Positions 36,801 to 41,774 of a stretch of 64,000 bases of DNA are shown in pieces. A model generated the notes under the pieces. The model had not been told where the DNA came from. It was given only the letters and a program-made list of their open reading frames with translations, and searched no databases. The DNA is from Anammoximicrobium sp964645045. Its GTDB lineage: Bacteria; Planctomycetota; Planctomycetia; Pirellulales; Pirellulaceae. Both the position numbers and the translations under genes were made by a program. The stretch is from contig CAZXYZ010000049.1 of assembly GCA_964645045.1 (NCBI GenBank), positions 1 through 64,000 of the forward strand, given 5' to 3'. The stretch's first letter is position 1. Each line of letters opens with the position of its first letter.

Positions 36801-37987
36801 CCGAGATCGACACCAACGGCGCGACATCCGGCGGCGTAGAAACCAGCCAGTACGAGTACAACACCTCCGGCATCCGCGTGCAGAAGGTCGAAGGCACGGA
36901 CAAAGTTCTGTACTTGGTGGACGGCAACAACCCCACCGGCTACGCCCAAGTGCTGGAGGAGTTAAACGGTGCCCACCAGTTGCAGCGCGCGTACACGCTG
37001 GGCCTGGACGTAATCAGCCAAGCCGAAGCAGCTGGCCCGGTGTATCACCTGCTCTACGACGGCCACGGCAGCACGCGAGCCTTGTTGAACGGCTCAGGCG
37101 TCATCATCGGCGGCCAGACGTTCGCCTATGATGCGTACGGCAACGCCATCGGTTTCAACCCCGCACTTGTTCTTACCACGCTCCTCTACAGCGGCGAGCA
37201 ATTCGACCAGCGGCTCCAGATGCAGTACCTCCGGGCAAGGTACTATGATCTCGCCACCGGAAGGTTCAATCGCCTGGATCCGTTCTTTGGGAACATCCAA
37301 GATCCGCTGAGCCTGCATAAGTACCTCTACACGCATGGCGATCCTGTCAACGGAGCGGACCCAAGCGGTGAGTGGACTCTGGGCGGCGCGATGATGACCG
37401 GCGCCATTGTTGGAGGGTTGGCAGGAATGGTCGCTGGCGGTGTGTATGGCGCGTACACCACAGGAACTGTTCGCGGCACGCTCGCTTACGCGGCTGGTGG
37501 ATTGGTGATTGGTGCTGCACTTGGCGCGATTGCGGGCGCAGGGGTCTATTACGCTCCCGCAATCGCGAGGGTAATTGTCCAAGGCTGGACCCAGCACGCG
37601 CGTGTGTTCAGGCACTTTCGAAGCGACTTCCTGGGAAGGCTAGGTGTTAGCCATTCTCGCTCTGAGCTGATTGCGATTGTTGGTTTCCTGGCCGGACTTC
37701 CCGTTGGCTACGCACAAGAGCCAATCGCCCTCCCCGTATCGGCCGGAGCCTTGGCCGTCCTGTTCGAGACAGGCGTGATCGGACAGATGATCAGCCACTG
37801 GTCGGAAACCATCGCGGGAACCTCGCTCGCTGTACGTCTTGGCATTACTGCGAGCCTGCTCGAGTTTATCGGAATATATGGTATGCGAACTGCAGCGTTT
37901 TGGGGTGGCCACGGGGCGCTCGGGTTCATGGCTGGCTACCTGGTTGGGTACAACATAAGGGCCGGCGTGGAGTTGTTAGATTCATGA
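21803..37987 (+). CDS. Giant cadherin-like/Rhs surface protein, C-terminal part with Rhs core
   Basis: These 5,394 residues in one frame follow gap 2. In order they hold the last Calx-beta units (to about 22835), a bacterial pre-peptidase-like (PPC) domain (22850-23230), an Ig-like 'abnormal spindle'-type domain (23230-23590) and cadherin-like units. A von Willebrand A-like domain follows (25240-26200). Then come about twenty He_PIG Ig-like units (24510-31240 overall; pattern YRYDVTATDPDGD, then GLLTWTPT), bacterial Ig units, and YD/Rhs repeats (32135-37200). The Rhs-associated core is YLRARYYDLATGRFNRLDP, and a hydrophobic variable tail begins after DPSGEW. The stop TGA overlaps the ATG of the next gene. 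This end is the likely effector-bearing tip of the protein. Confidence 0.88.
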   Translation: MGVTILDISDTFPTVQFAEATASVDEDDRLTVTVTLSEPSSDTVTVSYTNTMGTAYSWDFANTSQLYGTLTFAPGVTQRTFDIDIQRDAAVETDETFSLTLYNPSYAQLGTPDTLGVTILDISDTFPEVRFETASLSVDEGASLAVRVQLAEVSPDQVQVYYKYQLGTAEWSDLNTATASGWLVIPPGTLEATFTVQTQTDSTSDDETFQLELYNPTYARIGEPGIVDVTILDYDPREVSVQDVMVRETATTALVPVALVSPAHEVLQVNYTAVAGSAVAPDDFVATSGTLTFGVGETLKYIEVPIVYNAALEPEEQFQVVLSSPVNAVLGRSAATITIVDWNDAAELDVPGDQLSTAYPMNLTPGVLAPLQAQIGDGRYSYWDVDLVEVSLAAGQNLYVRLDTSSSALNGYVRLFDALGAELAAGNDAWFSYTAPVDGTYYVGISGETNTDYDPEVADSGSASIPKGAYTLTLGISAAALPPDIGVFGDASATIPLSTGDTPLDFGTLQRGEQRERVAVLKNTGGSPLSIDDISFPPGVSTTDDWQGLVLLPQAKEFLTLTFDANTLGAYSQDVVIDSNDPDESEFRFTITASVVAARTDAVNDTFTGAIAGVAKNLDVLANDLGSLLSIVGVTQPASGSVAIRPDQKQLLFTGAAGFDLATFQYTVSDGYVSDTATVTVQANLAPVAVDDIVKDVEAGVRMFLYPLDNDSDPDGDALTIVSVGGTPAGTVTRSDGYLAYEAPTGFAGDTFQYTIQDAAGHQSTATVTLAAPPGPRPLLDVDFERLTDVTTAVGVTYRWTSYHDAPDFLYAHVDLANVSTYSVRGPILLGIKDLDNPAVTVRDLDGISPGGMPYYNITDRLVSDTDVFFSPGDSAQVELKFHTPARTRFHYELVVLGVLNDAPRFQTEADTEAVAGTIYQYNADAPDPDRDPVTYSLVSGPAGMTVFAASGLVRWSTAGGDRGDHTVVIRATDPYGAYEDQPYTLHVVDSANRPPRFTSTPVTDAEVGVPYQYPLAALDPDLDPLTFSLSGDYPSGMAVADASRGLIAWTPPAELVGQTVSVTAQVVDGRGGEALQVFDIYIHPQDGNHPPIIVSEPEKRLILPTLDANSALGDVAPGTIDLALTAGQTQTLTVSIALPDDAIVVSAADVFLLFDDTGSFTNTAPAVTAAFPELIADLGTAFPNVDFAFGVGRFEEYAGLYGEDSVGRPYILNQPILTTGTSGFTAAISSALDRSAPGGGGDGPETAIEALYQVATGLGFDGNQDGDAIDSGPAGIGPTQTDPGSSGDVPPFASYFADPTIGTLPASGSLGGVGFRPGALPIIILATDIGTAYRPSDPQPEIITGRNGVTVPLAEFQGFYRDEAPPGGAEIQETVKALNDLGALVIGLGRDWGNPDPRQFLEALAKLTGAVNESPQTIDSGIPGDPIEPGDPLYFDIYGQGDPAAGIGAAIRAALINSSFALNVEGTEPGIVTNLTGIQYDAISGTTATFEIQVTGDGQAHSLDLHFLNIATVLGSIPLTIRVPYQYDVDALDADDDPLEYSLVGETHGATIDPHTGLLQWAPQASGDYQFTAQVIDGRGGSDLQPWKVSVLDPSEVNANPVFEAVAPLTWEADREYSLSVSATDADDEPVRYQLVDDPAGNAALPDGVTIDPLTGMLRWRPEPGQVGSHSVKVRANDGRGGSGTITLAIDVVLPAGYINQQPEITSTPPAAVAVDEIYRYDVTATDPDMDRLSFDLAYAPAGMAIDADSGRIAWRPTSEQVGTHPVYVRVTDSRGGMDLQIYDLVVTSTNDPPAFRSTPLTTAATGQPYVYAAQATDPNGDVLTYTLDPASRARGLTIAASTGQINWANPAAGDHLVTVTVSDGRGGQDVQIYFLTVDPNSPPLISSNPPSPAIINQAYAYPIAYSDPNPGDTLTPSLDQASLDRGLEIVVNASVSPATWTLQWTPKLLGKFPVAITATDQAGASFTQSFTLPVIAQTMPSEPPRISSTPTGPAYQGQQWSYLIKASDPDGDDNLLEYFVVSHDLNNPLWEHITLTEKTLRWTPKSGEVPEGLIFKVRVTDTDGAYAEQTFEVPAQADVPPNASPRFTSVPTGPAVVGQTYRYQANAVDPDGDALTYGIDTATQALGADIDPATGLLTWQPTTAGNTDLVVTVTDGVNGLITQTFTLPVVRQNTAPAITSVPAGPAQVQSAWTYVVRATDSDPGDQALLQYRLTSPTEQAGIIEFDEASGTLTWTAGAAGSQPFTIEVDDTRGGVATQTFTIGAQVPAGTGNAPAITSSPQGPAYVGRVWTYLATATDADGDPISWTVASAPAGLTHETFADKLRLTWTPTVGDLAAAPHSITLQADDGDPLSGYATQSFQLGVVDVNQPPTITSLPTGPAYKDVAWSYAVTASDTDDPPQNRTYALDPASQIPTNAIGSSTGLITWTGTVPGSYAVIVKVSDGRGGEATQRFTLKVVDQAVPSNLPPVIRSLPPNSVRQGDVYSYALDAYDPNGDALQYQLTTAPSGMTVDASGVLRWRAGMIGDYAVTVSVSDGVNAPVEQHFPLEVLPPVAANEPPAIVSNPTGPAVRDRQWTYEVIGEDPNGDAITFSVTATDSGGDPVAMNIIPSATHPATQAVITWTPTAGGNVDVVVTATDGQRSSSQSFTLRVLDNAPPVIDSTPTQTVNLRALHQYTVHATDPNTTDVVRYAMQDLRQLVAIGGLQPTSTPGVVASTGQLTWTPDAPGLYEVTVSADDQRGGTDTQTYHLQVIDPNSNNPPLVDFAPRREVPFGVAMIYQVPASDPEGDPLTFTPVLSSLPPGMNLSPTGLLTWTPTAEQLSPPEYTVSLSVSDGENIVPVQSQLTVVQQLQNQPPEFTSTASTSAIANYRYTYDAAAVDPDGDSVVFSLAGPGSPDPAPAGMTIDSLTGLIQWRPTVSQVGSHTFTVVASDTLGLRDEQVVTLTVAGANRPPVIESDPPVIAVRNELYDYTIRASDPDGHRLTYSLAPNSEISASDPNVDFDPTTGRLQWTPDALGVFYVQINVVDEFGMGVGQGYRVQVLATAPNAAPRITSSIPEPLMAEVGKTFALTVTADDPNAGDTVSISMVEPSTLPGSGTFTRSDGNPASGVLAWTPATVGLVWFQFQASDGQATASQRFAILVTPANHPPTVEAIDNQTVTEGAELQVDVNATDADGDSLEYALDAASLDRGLTIDEFGRIRWQTDPGDTDQFDVIVSVTDNRIAAPLETTFRVSVVADNTGPRVTILPDRTAAEIGETVAILVHAIDDVAVAAGSKTLTLVSVTQGGVTTPLNQALALDAAGRAQLTLTAAHLGELRFEATAKDVNGKLSPTASVSVFVADPTNVAAPTAVIALPTDGQAVTEPVDVVGTVADDVAIRDWQLTYTPLDGGQGGLIAEGTGTIDNGVLGRFDPTILRNGMYRLDLVVTDTGNNTSSDSVTVEVEGNLKLGNFTLSFVDLEVPVAGLPLTITRTYDTLDAEIQGDFGYGWRLDLSNTKVSVDFGDGTQGGGLFGHRPFEDGTRVVITLPDGSQQGFTFAPEQQSFGFGFTADYVPRFLPDYGVTSDLIVEPYYLRKLSYNTYIDMSTGRDYTPADPVLGGAYTLKLRNGTELAINAETGELSTITDLSGNTLTFTGMGIEHSAGRSVQFERDFRGRITALIDPAGHRIEYAYDAAGDLVSMTDRVDATTTFRYLTGADAPEHYLDEIIDPLGRSAARTEYDEQGRVKRVTDADGKTIEYQWNGESKIQHITDQLGNTSIVQTDAHGNVVREENPEGGIALRTYDAKDRVLTETTVVGLIDSLDNGETNDLTTRYRYDEQTGDLLETIHPRGTSTATHYNGHGQPTTTFDELQNPTTNVYDERGLLSATYAPALDANGQRTSVVTRMDYDPKGNLTKVYNDAGILLVNSTYNQYGDVTSTTSAAGRTTSFAYDINGDQVGTWYFDTSTGGSVQVLDVTHYDGNRRVVESGRLELSAGQYITDASAIEAVQFDAAPYQDFVLWSSGTDYNAAGQVTSSTDRNKDVTENTYDLRGQQIQTRSETRSVSEGTQYLVSRTVYDAAGRAVATTDQYVEGTTEPIGGTITTYDGAGRVIQTERVKGIVIDLIGTGALVTSVLTSRGTTVSTSRTDYDNAGRVVSSFDQYGNESRTTYNRYGEVVQTATQARRASEGGGTEVVWLVSRTVYDDYGRVEVATDRYVLDSTATVYGTKTIYDTLGRVVKTERLEGVQIDVIDPATGNPVDPLDPAYSGPSTLSSNLSTSGSVLSATETVYNAKGQVARSIAADGQVTQYEYDSLGRQVATIGHIVRADSVALPESVLSALGSPLTAFHVRLRSETEYDDQGRVAEQRTNLVEVVGENGDRLPGYPAPLNAAAQRTSYEYDEFGNRVKTTYGVGTPVESFVLVHYDKFGRQEAETQQTDTLYLADWNVDADSFVVTGWDADADGQPDATQPLGSLAVGAPLPTKFFEYDASGRLSAVVLPAVAHWQTGQLVRPRYEYGYDANGNQTLIRDNVAQGTDGTIAYDHETGVGYEGADVRETRFTFDAQGRQLTRTLPLGMPSFDPNASGMGVLDASGHIPTAFMPQPFTEYFWYNDLGQQVYHVSFEGVVTEFQYDTDSGGTGRLEETRFFQNLADYRTWVAEPATQNPAEVWVYSYDAFGRQTEVVVSRRDANQMVVHRTEETDYDAQGRVVAETGPEGVVHYVFDTVTGRHTETWTGSGTDATAATTHTMYVYDTLGRLDEVRAVRRNGQVVDASTDAGNQPDVTDYFYDLLGNLDQVRQRFTRVIADYDYDQLNRLELLRHFKDADKDRVWDAGEPLLAEFDYDLLADGRRRGVTETDSQGYTTRVDWFYDAVGRLTREVYDDPVINNDPLTEDDFATDYRFDLVGNRREKLTDTAPAAAAFTAYRDGGNLTPDQAIKYAYDDNDRLLTELAQSIAADGARTTDQTTWHEYDPDTDGQPGTGGSWTMETRKTVFQGANTSEGRVIVSDAKYSFNLQNRLAQAEIDTNGATSGGVETSQYEYNTSGIRVQKVEGTDKVLYLVDGNNPTGYAQVLEELNGAHQLQRAYTLGLDVISQAEAAGPVYHLLYDGHGSTRALLNGSGVIIGGQTFAYDAYGNAIGFNPALVLTTLLYSGEQFDQRLQMQYLRARYYDLATGRFNRLDPFFGNIQDPLSLHKYLYTHGDPVNGADPSGEWTLGGAMMTGAIVGGLAGMVAGGVYGAYTTGTVRGTLAYAAGGLVIGAALGAIAGAGVYYAPAIARVIVQGWTQHARVFRHFRSDFLGRLGVSHSRSELIAIVGFLAGLPVGYAQEPIALPVSAGALAVLFETGVIGQMISHWSETIAGTSLAVRLGITASLLEFIGIYGMRTAAFWGGHGALGFMAGYLVGYNIRAGVELLDS
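25240..26200 (+). other. von Willebrand A-like domain within the giant protein
   Basis: VFLLFDDTGSF at 25250-25280 gives a MIDAS-like D-x-T-x-S. It is followed by PNVDFAFGVGRFEEY, a GGDGPETAIEALYQVATG helix with the expected acidic/Thr contact, LPIIILATDIG and ALVIGLGRDWG. The order of strands and helices matches a metal-binding vWA (adhesion) fold with an inserted Gly/Pro-rich loop (25610-25740). Confidence 0.65.
32135..37369 (+). other. YD/Rhs repeat shell and Rhs core region
   Basis: About 1,745 residues start at LGNFTLSFVDLEVPVAGLPLTITRTYDTLD, the usual Rhs entry motif. Many YD repeats follow (YDAAGDLVSMTD, YDEQGRVKRVTDADG, YEYDEFGNRVKTTYG), then HLLYDGHGSTRALL and the core YLRARYYDLATGRFNRLDP ending DPSG. 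Such repeats form a hollow shell that encloses a C-terminal toxin in Rhs/YD effectors; that role here is inferred from family knowledge. Confidence 0.85.
37370..37987 (+). other. Variable C-terminal tail of the Rhs protein (candidate toxin)
   Basis: The 205 residues after the conserved DPSG boundary match no family I recognise. The first 70 are Gly/Ala-rich and strongly hydrophobic (GAIVGGLAGMVAGG, GLVIGAALGAIAGAG). A basic amphipathic piece (RVFRHFRSDFLGRLG) follows, and then three more hydrophobic stretches. The base composition is visibly less GC-rich than the shell. A membrane-active or pore-forming tail is one reading; a signal-like linker to an unknown enzyme is another. Confidence 0.5.
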
Positions 37988-38556
37988 GGTCGGGATTGTT
38001 CGGACGGTTTGTTCAACTGTTGCAGGATCGGTTCGTTCGAGACCCGATGGTCGAGATTCGGCGGCAGTATCTTCGTTCACGAGCGCCCCGGGAAAACGAG
38101 CAGTTCTGTGCGGATATCGCGTGTCCGGCTCCACTGCGCGACATCGTATGCGACCTGCGTACGGTGTTGGGAAGGATTTGCAGCATCGACCCACGCTTTA
38201 TCCGGCCCGACGATGGACTTGTCGAATTGGTGCAAATCATGGATTGGGGGAGGAAGCGTGGCTGGCTTTGGGATTCCGACTACGGAGCATTCAAACCGTG
38301 GCAGTTTCAGCTGGCTCTCAAACAACATCTTCGTTCCAGAGCGTCTCGCGAGTTCCTGGTGTCACTTGAGAACTCTCAGCTCGAAGACTACCTTCCGCCG
38401 TTTTCTAGGTTCGCTCCGAGCGAGAGCGGGCAGGGTGACACCCCTGAACAGGCCGGTAATTGGGTATTGGAGGCTGCCAGGACGATTCACACAAAGTTAC
38501 CCCTTTCTTGGCCCAAATGCGGTGACGTGGCGATGGAGTCAACTCCTGACACTTGA
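37984..38556 (+). CDS. Small protein overlapping the Rhs stop codon; candidate immunity protein
   Basis: This is a 190-residue protein with no recognised family. Its ATG shares bases with the Rhs TGA (ATGA), so translation is probably coupled; GGAG lies 11 nt upstream inside the Rhs coding end. It has no signal peptide and looks cytoplasmic. It has an amphipathic, basic N-terminus (LFGRFVQLLQDRFV), a LVELVQIMDWGRKRGW segment, and a DYGAFKPWQFQLALKQHL helix. The segment RICSIDPRFIRPDDGL faintly recalls acyl-carrier-like immunity proteins, but I would not rely on that. Its position directly after an Rhs variable tail is the classic place for the cognate immunity gene, and its lower GC matches the tail. 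Confidence 0.6.
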   Translation: MRSGLFGRFVQLLQDRFVRDPMVEIRRQYLRSRAPRENEQFCADIACPAPLRDIVCDLRTVLGRICSIDPRFIRPDDGLVELVQIMDWGRKRGWLWDSDYGAFKPWQFQLALKQHLRSRASREFLVSLENSQLEDYLPPFSRFAPSESGQGDTPEQAGNWVLEAARTIHTKLPLSWPKCGDVAMESTPDT

Positions 38557-38586
38557 CGTCGGGTAGGGACGGAAGCGGTTCGATGC

Positions 38587-38978
38587 GCTGCCCACCAAGT
38601 TCCTCGAGTACGACGCCAGTGGCCGCTTGAGTGCGGTCGTGTTGCCCGCCGTCGCGCATTGGCAGACGGGCCAGTTGGTGCGGCCGCGCTACGAATATGG
38701 TTACGACGCCAACGGTAACCAGACGCTAATTCGCGACAACGTGGCCCAAGGAACCGACGGCACAATTACCTACGACCACGAAACGGGCGTGGGCCACGAA
38801 GGCGCCGATGTTCGTGAGACCCGCTTCACCTTCGACGCGCAAGGCCGTCAGCTCACCCGCACGCTGCCGCTGGGCGTGTCGTCGTTTAACCCCAGCGCCA
38901 GCGGCGTGCGCGTTTTGGATACCAGCGGCCCCATCCCCGCCGCCTTCACGCCCGATCCGTTTACCGAGTATTTCTGGT
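38587..38978 (+). pseudogene. Orphan rhs fragment 1 (copy of 35178-35569)
   Basis: This is a near-copy of an internal segment of the giant gene's Rhs shell, offset by 3,409 bases. It encodes KFLEYDASGRLSAVVLPAV, YEYGYDANGNQTLIRDN and FTFDAQGRQLTRTLPLG through to FTEYFW. Differences are scattered, mostly third-position changes plus a few substitutions. An in-frame TAG lies just upstream (38565) and no start site is visible, so it is not an independent gene. Homology stops abruptly after TTCTGGT, as at a recombination junction. Confidence 0.85.
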
Positions 38979-39250
38979 CCAAAACGCCACGATCGGTCAC
39001 CCGTTGCCAGCCCAGGAAGTCCGCCTGACCGGATACGCCTTGGGCACGCTCGTCGCCTTGCGCAGCGAGACGATCTACAACTTGCTCGGCCAGGTTTATC
39101 AGCAACGCACCAACATTCGCCAAATCACGCTGCCGGATGGAACGATTCAGATTGACGATCCACAGGATCCGCGGATTCAGTCCACCACGTTCGAGTATGA
39201 CGCCCTGGGGAACCAAACGAAGACAATCTTGACCGACGGATCTGGGCGTT
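38979..39250 (+). pseudogene. Orphan rhs fragment 2
   Basis: In a shifted frame this encodes LGTLVALRSETIYNLLGQV, then QQRTNIRQITLPDG and STTFEYDALGNQTKTIL. These are YD-repeat motifs resembling the segment RLRSETEYDDQGRVAEQRTN at about 34790-34980 of the giant gene, but clearly diverged. It reads as the remains of a different displaced Rhs tip. The open frame continues to 39549 only through unrelated sequence. Confidence 0.7.
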
Positions 39251-39254
39251 GCCG

Positions 39255-39749
39255 GTGTTTGCCGCACTTAACATCCCCGGTCAGCTCGAAGCAGCCAGAT
39301 GTCCTCGTAGTCGCCCAGTACCTGCCAGCGGCAATCTTGATCGCTCCAATGGCACAATGGCACCAGACCCAAAACCGGCAAGATTATCCCCTTAAGCGAA
39401 GTCCTGACCACGCAGTAGCGAACGCAAATCGTGAGACAACGAGACAACGAGACAAGTGGTGTCGTCATTGGTCCTTCGCGCTGGTCGTAGGGAAGTGGTG
39501 GGACATCGGCCGGACGGCCGCAGTCCGGCCCCCAGAAGGAACCGCATAGGCAGCGAGCCAGTCCGACTGACGCGGTCATGACAACGGAATCAAGGTATGG
39601 GGCGCGCTCTCGGAAGCGGGCGCGCGGAATACCTTAGTTGCGTTGTCTGAGCAAAAGCCTCTGCCGCGACGGGAGTTGCGGCTCCGGTCGCCCCTGGTTC
39701 GTCGTGGCAAAGTCCACGGCGGACCCATTCTGAGAGGGGGGAATCGCAC
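39255..39749. other. Intergenic region after the rhs fragments
   Basis: No supportable gene is present. It contains a short tandem 8-mer (GAGACAAC repeated near 39431-39450) and ends in a strong purine-rich ribosome site (GAGAGGGGGG) before the next ATG. Open frames on both strands here lack start signals and protein-like composition. Confidence 0.5.
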
Positions 39750-40997
39750 ATGGCAAGGCTAAATCAACCGGCCGAACTCGCTTCCCGGCCACCTTCTGTC
39801 GCACTCGGTGAACTGGCAATCGCCGCGGGGTTGGTGGGGCAGTCGTTGGCCCTGAACTTCCGAGACTTCCCGGCGATGATCTCGTGCGAGTTATGGCGGT
39901 ACTTTACCGAAGGCGTTGGTCTCGGACAAGTGCTCCGCGTTCGCACTCGCAAGGACCTCAAAGACCTGGACGAGATGCTGGCAGGCCTGCGGATCGTCAT
40001 CGTTCAGACGGACAGTCTGTGTCGCGAGGTCTCGTGGGCGATCCAGTTGGCCGACGCCTCGCAGCCGCGGCCAGCCGTCTTCCTTAGCTCGGCGGCGTAC
40101 GCAGCCGAAGACGATCCCGGAGCCGTTCTCTCCGTCGTCTGCACCGAGCGCGAGACCGCTTCGGTCATCGACTGGCTCGCTGGTCGGGCTCACTCGGATG
40201 ACGCCTGCGGCTGCGACCTGCATACACCGACCAGCGTTCAATATGACCCTCGGATCGAGACGCTGTTTGCGAGGACGTCTGCACAACCGGGTGATCGCTT
40301 CGCCAGCCTTCGGGAGTCACGGATTCTGCGGGCGCTCTTGGCAGGTGCCTGCGTCCTGCGGTCGTCTCAGCCGGACCAGGAAGTCCCGGCTGCAGCCGTG
40401 GCCAACCTCGATGACTACGAACTGGTGCGGAATGTGCTATGTTCGCTGACCGCCAATACAAGTTCCACGGAGCAGGACCCTCTGGCCGCGGACATGATCA
40501 ACCGGGCCAACGTGTATTTGTCCGTCAGGTACGGCCACAGCCAGAACAGCTTGACCGAGGCCGAAGTGGAGAAGCTCGACTACCTGGACAAATACGGCGG
40601 GCATCCAGCACGACGCGACCTCATCACCCGCCGCGAGCTGGCAGATATTGGCAACGTCCGGTCGGTGACCGTGATCGGCTTGGTTGAGCAGCTTCAGCGG
40701 TCTCGCCGCGGGCGTGATTCGTTTTTGCGAATGGGGATCGTTGACGCACAGGTCTCCGAACGTGTCTGGAGAAGGTCATCAGCCCGCGAATTGGCTCGGC
40801 GACTGCGCCCGTGGTCGGCAAAACAGGTCCGCGCGCACTTCGATCGTCTGCGGCGGGACGGCCTGATCACAGCTGAACGCGACAGCGCCAACGGTCCGTG
40901 GCGTTTCGCAGTGCCGGAAGGCATCGCCGATGGCTCTTCGCCGTTCGCGGACCTCCCGACTGCCGAACAACTGGCCGCGGAGTGCGCGGCGGCTTAG
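39750..40997 (+). CDS. Hypothetical protein with C-terminal winged-helix domain
   Basis: This is a 415-residue soluble protein of unknown family. GAGAGGGGGG 8 nt before the ATG supports the start. Residues about 45-150 alternate beta and alpha (LRIVIVQTDSL, PAVFLSSAAYA, AVLSVVCTERET), possibly a Rossmann-like core. The last 120 residues look like DNA-binding winged helices (SARELARRLRPWSAKQVRAHFDRLRRDGLITAER). It shows no P-loop and no signal peptide. It sits at the left of the block that ends with an excisionase-like gene, a recombinase and a tRNA gene, so a role in replication or control of an integrated element is plausible but inferred. Confidence 0.65.
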   Translation: MARLNQPAELASRPPSVALGELAIAAGLVGQSLALNFRDFPAMISCELWRYFTEGVGLGQVLRVRTRKDLKDLDEMLAGLRIVIVQTDSLCREVSWAIQLADASQPRPAVFLSSAAYAAEDDPGAVLSVVCTERETASVIDWLAGRAHSDDACGCDLHTPTSVQYDPRIETLFARTSAQPGDRFASLRESRILRALLAGACVLRSSQPDQEVPAAAVANLDDYELVRNVLCSLTANTSSTEQDPLAADMINRANVYLSVRYGHSQNSLTEAEVEKLDYLDKYGGHPARRDLITRRELADIGNVRSVTVIGLVEQLQRSRRGRDSFLRMGIVDAQVSERVWRRSSARELARRLRPWSAKQVRAHFDRLRRDGLITAERDSANGPWRFAVPEGIADGSSPFADLPTAEQLAAECAAA

Positions 40998-41129
40998 CGC
41001 GACCACGAGAAGGAGCGGCCTGCCCGTTTGCCATTGGCCTGCCCTCGTCGAGGGCAGACGGAAACCGCTTGAAGTTAAGGGATTACGGTCCGTTTGCCCA
41101 CTTCCGTCACCAGATCCGCGGACGTGGCA

Positions 41130-41179
41130 GCTAAATTCTGGCTGTTTTTGCGGCATATCTATATGAGGGGTGAGTTAGC
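41130..41179 (+). repeat. GCTAA...TTAGC element, copy 1
   Basis: This is a 50-bp stretch beginning GCTAAATT and ending GTTAGC, so its ends are inverted, with GCGGCATA in the middle. It is about 250 bp upstream of copy 2. It could be a protein-binding site or an att/terminal sequence. Confidence 0.5.
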
Positions 41180-41381
41180 CATTCTCGCACGCGATTCCGG
41201 CTGCATTTTGTCGCGTTGGCGGCGCCCTGCTCGCTCTGCGTGTTCCCGTCGACGCGAGAGTAACGCAAGAGGTCGATACCGTCCCGCGTCCGTGAGGCTT
41301 GCTTTTCGGTCCTAATTCTGGCTCCGTTTCGAGGGCTGCCGACCAAAACATGACGCGGCTTGGCATGCATACTCCGGGGGG

Positions 41382-41432
41382 GCTAAATTTCGCGGCTTTT
41401 CGCGGCATAATACATGATGACCATGGGTTAGC
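41382..41432 (+). repeat. GCTAA...TTAGC element, copy 2
   Basis: This is a 51-bp direct-repeat relative of 41130-41179. It shares GCTAAATT, GGCT-TTT, GCGGCATA, a central ATGA and the terminal GTTAGC, and differs elsewhere by substitutions and a one-base indel. Confidence 0.5.
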
Positions 41433-41524
41433 TTCTGCGGGCAGCAATCGCCCTAGATCGTCTTGCCGAAATACCAAACCGAGCCGGCCCCTGGGCTCAC
41501 AAGTTGGTTTAGTCGTTGGGTTGC

Positions 41525-41548
41525 CGTCGGGCAGGCGTCTGCCCGACG
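41525..41548. repeat. Perfect 10-bp stem hairpin
   Basis: CGTCGGGCAG, a 4-base loop, then CTGCCCGACG. No T-tract follows on either strand, so it is more like a dispersed palindromic repeat than an intrinsic terminator. Confidence 0.55.
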
Positions 41549-41774
41549 CTGATGCCCGCGTCTGCTTCCGTCTGCAACCCGACGATGATTCTCACTGCAC
41601 CGAGCACGTTCCGGTGCGCGAGCACACAACCGCCTGTTTGCCGATCAAGCCCTCTGTGGTCCAAACTGCGATTGACTTCCCGCCGTGACCCTTTATCGTT
41701 GTGGTGGAAGGCACGCAGGAAAACGTGCAAACGAAGGTTGGTTGCTTCTAGTAATCACGATGGGGTGTGCCGCT

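Larger units (their letters stand above)
40998..41774. other. Long intergenic region with paired 50-bp repeats and a hairpin
   Basis: These 777 bases contain no convincing gene. They hold two related 50-bp elements (41130-41179 and 41382-41432) and a perfect 10-bp stem hairpin at 41525-41548, each listed separately. The base composition is patchy and AT-richer around 41130-41180 and 41380-41435. It may hold the control region or an end of the integrated element. Confidence 0.5.

Noticed and set aside
39268..39579. Minus-strand 103-residue frame with CHWSDQDCRWQVLGDYEDIW
   Set aside because: Some protein-like character at its end, but no start signal, family or neighbour support.
37647..41188. 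A shared 15-mer (GTTAGCCATTCTCGC) at about 37647 and 41174
   Set aside because: One or two matches of this length are expected by chance in 64 kb.
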